Positions 6,414-9,538 of a stretch of DNA of 9,538 bases are shown piece after piece. Each line of letters opens with the position of its first letter. Within the stretch, counting starts at the first letter, position 1. Source of the DNA: Acidimicrobiaceae bacterium (lineage in GTDB: Bacteria > Actinomycetota > Acidimicrobiia > Acidimicrobiales > UBA8190). Under the pieces are notes generated by a model. The model was not told the origin of the DNA. It saw only the letters and a list, made by a program, of their open reading frames with translations, and ran no database searches. The stretch spans positions 806-10,343 of the forward strand of contig PKWD01000232.1 of assembly GCA_003131945.1 (NCBI GenBank), read 5' to 3'. A program made the position numbers and the translations under genes.

Positions 6414-8075
6414 ATGGCCATACGGCGCGCCGCCCACCTGCTCGTGGAGTGCCTCGAAGCCGAGGGGGCACGCTGGGTCTTCGGTATCCCGGGGGAGGAG
6501 ACCCTCGATCTGAACGAAGCCCTCGACGAGTCGTCGATCGAGTTCGTGCCCGTCCGTCACGAGCAGGCCGGTGCCTTCATCGCCGACACCGTGGGTCGGC
6601 TCACGGGTCGGGCCGGGGTCTGTCTGGGCACCCTGGGACCGGGTGCCACCAACCTGGTCACCGGCGTAGCCGACGCCTACCTTGACCGCGCCCCTCTCGT
6701 TGCTCTAACCGGGCAGGGCGATCTGAACCGGATGCACAAGGAAAGCCACCAATACATCGACGTCGTCAGCCTCATGCGGCCGATCACCAAGTGGAACGCC
6801 CGCGTGTCGGACTCCGCCATCGTGCCCGAAGCGGTGCGCAAAGCCTTCGCCGTGGCTCAGGCGGAGAAGCCCGGGTCCACCCACCTGGAGTTACCCGAGG
6901 ACGTCATGAGCACCGATCTCGCCACCGTCGGGGGCGAGCGGTGGACTCCTCTCCCCGTCCATCCCCCGGTACGACCGGAACCGTCGGCCCGGGAGATGGT
7001 GCGGGCCGCCGACATCATCCGGGGCGGGGCGAAGGTGGTCGCCCTGGCCGGCAACGGCGCCGTGCGCGGTGGGGCCGCCGGGGCGTTGCGGGAGTTCTGC
7101 CGGGCCACGGGGGTTCCGGTGGCGGAGACGTTCATGGGCAAAGGTCTCGTGGCGGCCGACGCCACCGAGGCGCTGGGAGCCACCGGCCTGCAGGCCGGTG
7201 ACTATGAGATGGCGGGGTTCGCCGATGCCGATGTGGTGGTCACCATCGGCTATGACCTGGTGGAGCAGTCGCCGCAGCAGTGGAACCCGGGGCGCGACAA
7301 AGCGATCGTGTGCATCGACACCCTCCCGGCCGAGATCGACGGGTACTACACGCCTGCGGTGGAGCTGGTGGGCGACATCTACCACGTCCTGCTCGGCCTG
7401 GCCGAGGAGTGCCGGGGGGCCGTGCGGCCCGGCGGTTCGTCCCGGCTGCGCGACGCCACATCGGGGCTGCTGCACCGGTCGGCGTCGGATGTTTCCTTCC
7501 CCATGACGCCGCCGCGGGTCCTGGCCGACATTCGCGCTCGCCTGGGACGCGACGACATCCTGGTGAGCGATGTCGGGCTCCACAAGTTGTGGATCGGGCG
7601 GCTGTATCCCGCCTACGAGCCCAACACGACGTTGATCGCCAACGGTCTCGCCGGCATGGGTTTCGCCGTTCCGGCGGCCATCGCCGCCAAGCTGGTCCGA
7701 CCGTCGGCGTCGGTGGTGGCCGTCAGCGGCGATGGTGGCTTCGTGATGAACGCCCAGGAACTGGAGACGGCCAAGAGGCTGCGGACCGCCTTCGTGAACG
7801 TCATCTGGGAGAACAACCAGTTCGGATCGATCGAGTGGAAGCAACGACGGCGCTTCGGTCGCAGCTTCGGCGTCGACTTCACCAATCCGGACTTCGTCGC
7901 CCTGGCCGAGGCTTACGGCTTACCGGGATGGCGGATCAGCCACGCCGACGAGTTCTCCCCGCGCTTGGCGCACGCCCTCACGCTCGACGTCCCGAGCATC
8001 ATCGTCGTTCCCATCGACTACAGCCTGGACGTGGCCATCGCCGCCGGGCTGGGCGACGAGACGGTGGCGACCTGA
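6414..8075 (+). CDS. Acetolactate synthase large-subunit-like ThDP-dependent enzyme
   Basis: A 553-residue thiamin-diphosphate enzyme of the acetolactate synthase/pyruvate oxidase superfamily. The N-terminal PYR domain has FGIPGEE (23-29) and the catalytic E50 in VRHEQAGAF, then GTLGPGATNLVTGVADAY and KESHQYIDVVSLMRPITKW, typical of acetolactate-synthase-like proteins. A central domain (about 190-330) follows. The C-terminal PP domain has the ThDP/Mg motif GDGG (439-442) to ENNQFG (466-471), with D440 and N467 as metal ligands. ATG 6414 is one base after the DLH stop and places the family N terminus correctly; an in-frame GTG at 6402 is possible. The reading frame continues open far upstream, but that is overlap with the DLH gene. 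No small regulatory subunit (ilvN) is adjacent, so this may be a catabolic or specialised carboligase/decarboxylase rather than the branched-chain enzyme. A carbonyl or 2-oxo acid substrate is expected. Confidence 0.92.
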   Translation: MAIRRAAHLLVECLEAEGARWVFGIPGEETLDLNEALDESSIEFVPVRHEQAGAFIADTVGRLTGRAGVCLGTLGPGATNLVTGVADAYLDRAPLVALTGQGDLNRMHKESHQYIDVVSLMRPITKWNARVSDSAIVPEAVRKAFAVAQAEKPGSTHLELPEDVMSTDLATVGGERWTPLPVHPPVRPEPSAREMVRAADIIRGGAKVVALAGNGAVRGGAAGALREFCRATGVPVAETFMGKGLVAADATEALGATGLQAGDYEMAGFADADVVVTIGYDLVEQSPQQWNPGRDKAIVCIDTLPAEIDGYYTPAVELVGDIYHVLLGLAEECRGAVRPGGSSRLRDATSGLLHRSASDVSFPMTPPRVLADIRARLGRDDILVSDVGLHKLWIGRLYPAYEPNTTLIANGLAGMGFAVPAAIAAKLVRPSASVVAVSGDGGFVMNAQELETAKRLRTAFVNVIWENNQFGSIEWKQRRRFGRSFGVDFTNPDFVALAEAYGLPGWRISHADEFSPRLAHALTLDVPSIIVVPIDYSLDVAIAAGLGDETVAT

Positions 8076-8085
8076 CCGTCGCCCC

Positions 8086-8382
8086 TTATGGGTGCGAAGG
8101 CGCCGGAGGCGCGTCAGGGAGCTCGAAGAGGAAGTCGTCCAGGTAGCAGTAGTACCAGTCCTCGCCGGGCTCGTAGGAGCGGATCAAAGGGTGGGCGGCG
8201 CTGTGGAAATGAGCGGTGGCATGACGGCCCGGCGAGTTGTCGCAACAACCGACGTGGCCGCAGGACTGACACACCCGTAGGTGGACCCAGTTGTGCTGAC
8301 CGAGGGCCAGGCAGTCCTCGCAGCCGGTGGCGTTGGGGGAGCCGTGGGTGATCTGATCGAGATGAGTACAGGTATCGGCCAT
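8086..8382 (-). CDS. UBP-type zinc finger domain protein
   Basis: A 98-residue stand-alone zinc-finger protein of the UBP (ubiquitin-hydrolase-like) fold, a family known as small single-domain proteins in actinobacteria, where no ubiquitin system is usual and the role is unclear. Metal-binding candidates appear in the expected order: C5 and H7, C21 and C24 (CEDC), C38 and C41 (CQSCG), C46, then H54, H58/H60 and H64. W32 and the GHVGC segment fit the fold. The tail EPGEDWYYCYLDDFLFEL (71-88) is also family-like. The start is ATG 8382, with TAGAGT six bases before it and no ribosome site, so a leaderless transcript is likely. It converges with the ThDP gene, only 10 bases apart, and is divergent from the acyltransferase. 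It probably has no pathway link to its neighbours. Confidence 0.9.
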   Translation of the reverse strand: MADTCTHLDQITHGSPNATGCEDCLALGQHNWVHLRVCQSCGHVGCCDNSPGRHATAHFHSAAHPLIRSYEPGEDWYYCYLDDFLFELPDAPPAPSHP

Positions 8383-8387
8383 ACCCG

Positions 8388-8394
8388 TACTCTA
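8388..8394. promoter_or_regulatory. Candidate overlapping divergent -10 elements
   Basis: The plus strand reads TACTCT at 8388-8393 and the minus strand reads TAGAGT at 8394-8389, both TANNNT hexamers and offset by one base. The minus copy is six bases from the zinc-finger ATG (8382). The plus copy is seven bases from an in-frame GTG at 8401, a possible start of the acyltransferase. This is the spacing expected for leaderless transcripts in both directions. No -35 boxes are obvious. Confidence 0.4.
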
Positions 8395-8424
8395 CAAACC
8401 GTGCGCCGGGCCGCGGATGGTGCG

Positions 8425-9538
8425 ATGAGACGGTTGGCCAAACTCCTGGTCCGGCTCTTCTTCCGCCGGATCGAGGTCGAAGGTCTGGCCGAGCTGCCGG
8501 CCGACGCGCCGACAGTACTGGTCGCCAATCACATCAACGGGTTGGTCGACGCCTTGTTGCTGATGGCGACGTTGCCGCGCTTCCCCCGTTTTCTGGGGAA
8601 GTCCACATTGTTCCGTATTCTCCCGCTCTGGCCCTTTCTGAAGCTCGCCGGAGTCGTGCCCGTGTACCGGGCCAAGGACGGGGAGTCGACGGCGCGCAAT
8701 GAGGGCAGCTTCCGGACGTGCCGGCTCCTGTTGGCCCGCAAGGCCGAGGTGGCGCTGTTTCCGGAGGGGATCAGTCACGACGAGTCCATGTTGCAGCCGC
8801 TCAAGACGGGGGCGGCGAGGATCGCCCTCGGCGCCGCCGTCGACGACGGGGTGCCCGGCGTGGTCGTTGTCCCCGTGGGCCTGTCGTACGACGCCAAGGC
8901 TCGATTCCGGTCGCGTGCCCTCGTGCATGCCGGTCCGGCACAGGACGCCGACCGGTGGTGCGGTGGTTACCGGGGCGACCCGCATCAGGCGGTGCGGGCC
9001 ATGACGGCGGAGTTGGCCGAGCGCCTGAGCGCCGTGAGCCCGACCTATCGGTCGTGGGTCCAAGCGACCGAACTGCGGCAGATCGCCGAGATCGTGGACC
9101 GGACGGCGGATGCACCGGCGGATGGCGATGTCGATCTCGCCCGGCTCGAGGTCACGGCCCGGAACCTGGCCGATGCCGAGGAGTCCGGCCGTCGGCCGCA
9201 GCAGTTCGACGCGCTGCGGCGGGCCTTCACCGAGTACGAGCGCGACCTGGCTCTCCTCGGCCTGTCCGACGAACAGATATCCGATTCGAACCACCCCGGT
9301 CGCCGTTCGCTGGCTCTGGCGTGGGCGGCCACGCGGGTCCTCGCCGCCCTGCCGGCGGCCGCTATCGGAGCGCTCGTCCATGTCGTGCCGTACCAGATCA
9401 TGAAGAGGGTGGGCGCCGTTCCCACCAACGAGAGCATCAAGGCCACGGTCAAGCTGCTCGGTTGCTTCGTGCTGTTCACCCTCGTCTACGTGGTGCTCGG
9501 GGTCGTGGTTGGCGAGACCTGGGGTCCGTGGGCGGGCT
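8425..9538 (+). CDS. PlsC-type glycerophospholipid acyltransferase, 3' end outside window
   Basis: At least 371 residues of a lysophospholipid/glycerol-3-phosphate acyltransferase run to the end of the window with no stop. Acyltransferases of this fold move an acyl group to lysophosphatidate or a related alcohol at the inner membrane face. Block I reads VANHINGLVDALL (33-45), with H36 and D42 separated by five residues, as in the NHPNSLLD subgroup rather than the usual HX4D. FPEGISHDE (112-120) is block III, preceded by VVPVYRAKDGE (77-87). After the catalytic half comes an Asp/Arg-rich helical section and two hydrophobic C-terminal stretches (RSLALAWAATRVLAALPAAA; VKLLGCFVLFTLVYVVLGVV), likely membrane-anchoring. 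ATG 8425 was chosen because the family pattern begins there; it has a weak GGATGG ribosome site. An in-frame GTG at 8401 would add eight residues and fits a leaderless promoter. It is divergent from the zinc-finger gene. Confidence 0.9.
   Translation, partial: MRRLAKLLVRLFFRRIEVEGLAELPADAPTVLVANHINGLVDALLLMATLPRFPRFLGKSTLFRILPLWPFLKLAGVVPVYRAKDGESTARNEGSFRTCRLLLARKAEVALFPEGISHDESMLQPLKTGAARIALGAAVDDGVPGVVVVPVGLSYDAKARFRSRALVHAGPAQDADRWCGGYRGDPHQAVRAMTAELAERLSAVSPTYRSWVQATELRQIAEIVDRTADAPADGDVDLARLEVTARNLADAEESGRRPQQFDALRRAFTEYERDLALLGLSDEQISDSNHPGRRSLALAWAATRVLAALPAAAIGALVHVVPYQIMKRVGAVPTNESIKATVKLLGCFVLFTLVYVVLGVVVGETWGPWAG

Noticed and set aside
6891..7844. Open frame of about 317 codons on the minus strand inside the ThDP gene
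   Set aside because: It mirrors the codon structure of the ThDP gene and gives His/Arg/Gly-rich sequence without recognisable motifs.
8392..9381. Open frame of about 329 codons on the minus strand opposite the acyltransferase
   Set aside because: The plus strand carries clear acyltransferase motifs over the same bases, while this frame has none.

Overview
The window looks like an ordinary metabolic region of a high-GC actinobacterium. The evidence is strong G/C third-position bias in every gene, several GTG starts, an F420-type (LLM class) oxidoreductase, and gene types common in Mycobacterium-like and Acidimicrobiia-like genomes. Placement in Acidimicrobiia is a guess from style, not from a marker gene. 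There is no rRNA, tRNA, CRISPR array, insertion sequence, phage gene or toxin/defence gene that I can support.

Left part (1-1881). The 3' end of a plus-strand gene of uncertain family runs into an amidohydrolase (COG3618 type) through a TGATG stop/start overlap. This converges with a minus-strand 171-residue protein that I do not recognise. Middle part (2027-5662). A minus-strand cluster reads, in transcription order, acyl-CoA synthetase (GTG start), NAD(P)-dependent SDR/epimerase-like reductase (GTG start with a strong GGAGGG ribosome site), and TIGR03617-like F420 oxidoreductase. The order suggests CoA activation of a carboxylic acid followed by redox steps, as in lipid, sterol or aromatic acid catabolism; the substrate cannot be told from sequence.

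Right of the divergent promoter (5663-5767), a plus-strand pair encodes a dienelactone-hydrolase-family enzyme and an acetolactate-synthase-like ThDP enzyme. They are separated by one base and so probably translationally coupled. The promoter region holds two consecutive hyphenated palindromes, the best regulatory signal in the window. The ThDP gene converges with a small UBP-type zinc-finger protein on the minus strand. That gene is divergent from a PlsC-type acyltransferase that runs off the right edge; the two may share overlapping -10 elements.

The hunt gave no convincing new system. The points worth a second look are the twin palindromes at 5711-5760, the compact bidirectional promoter at 8383-8400, a D-to-N change at an expected metal-ligand position of the amidohydrolase, the DLH/ThDP gene pair, and the unrecognised 171-residue protein.
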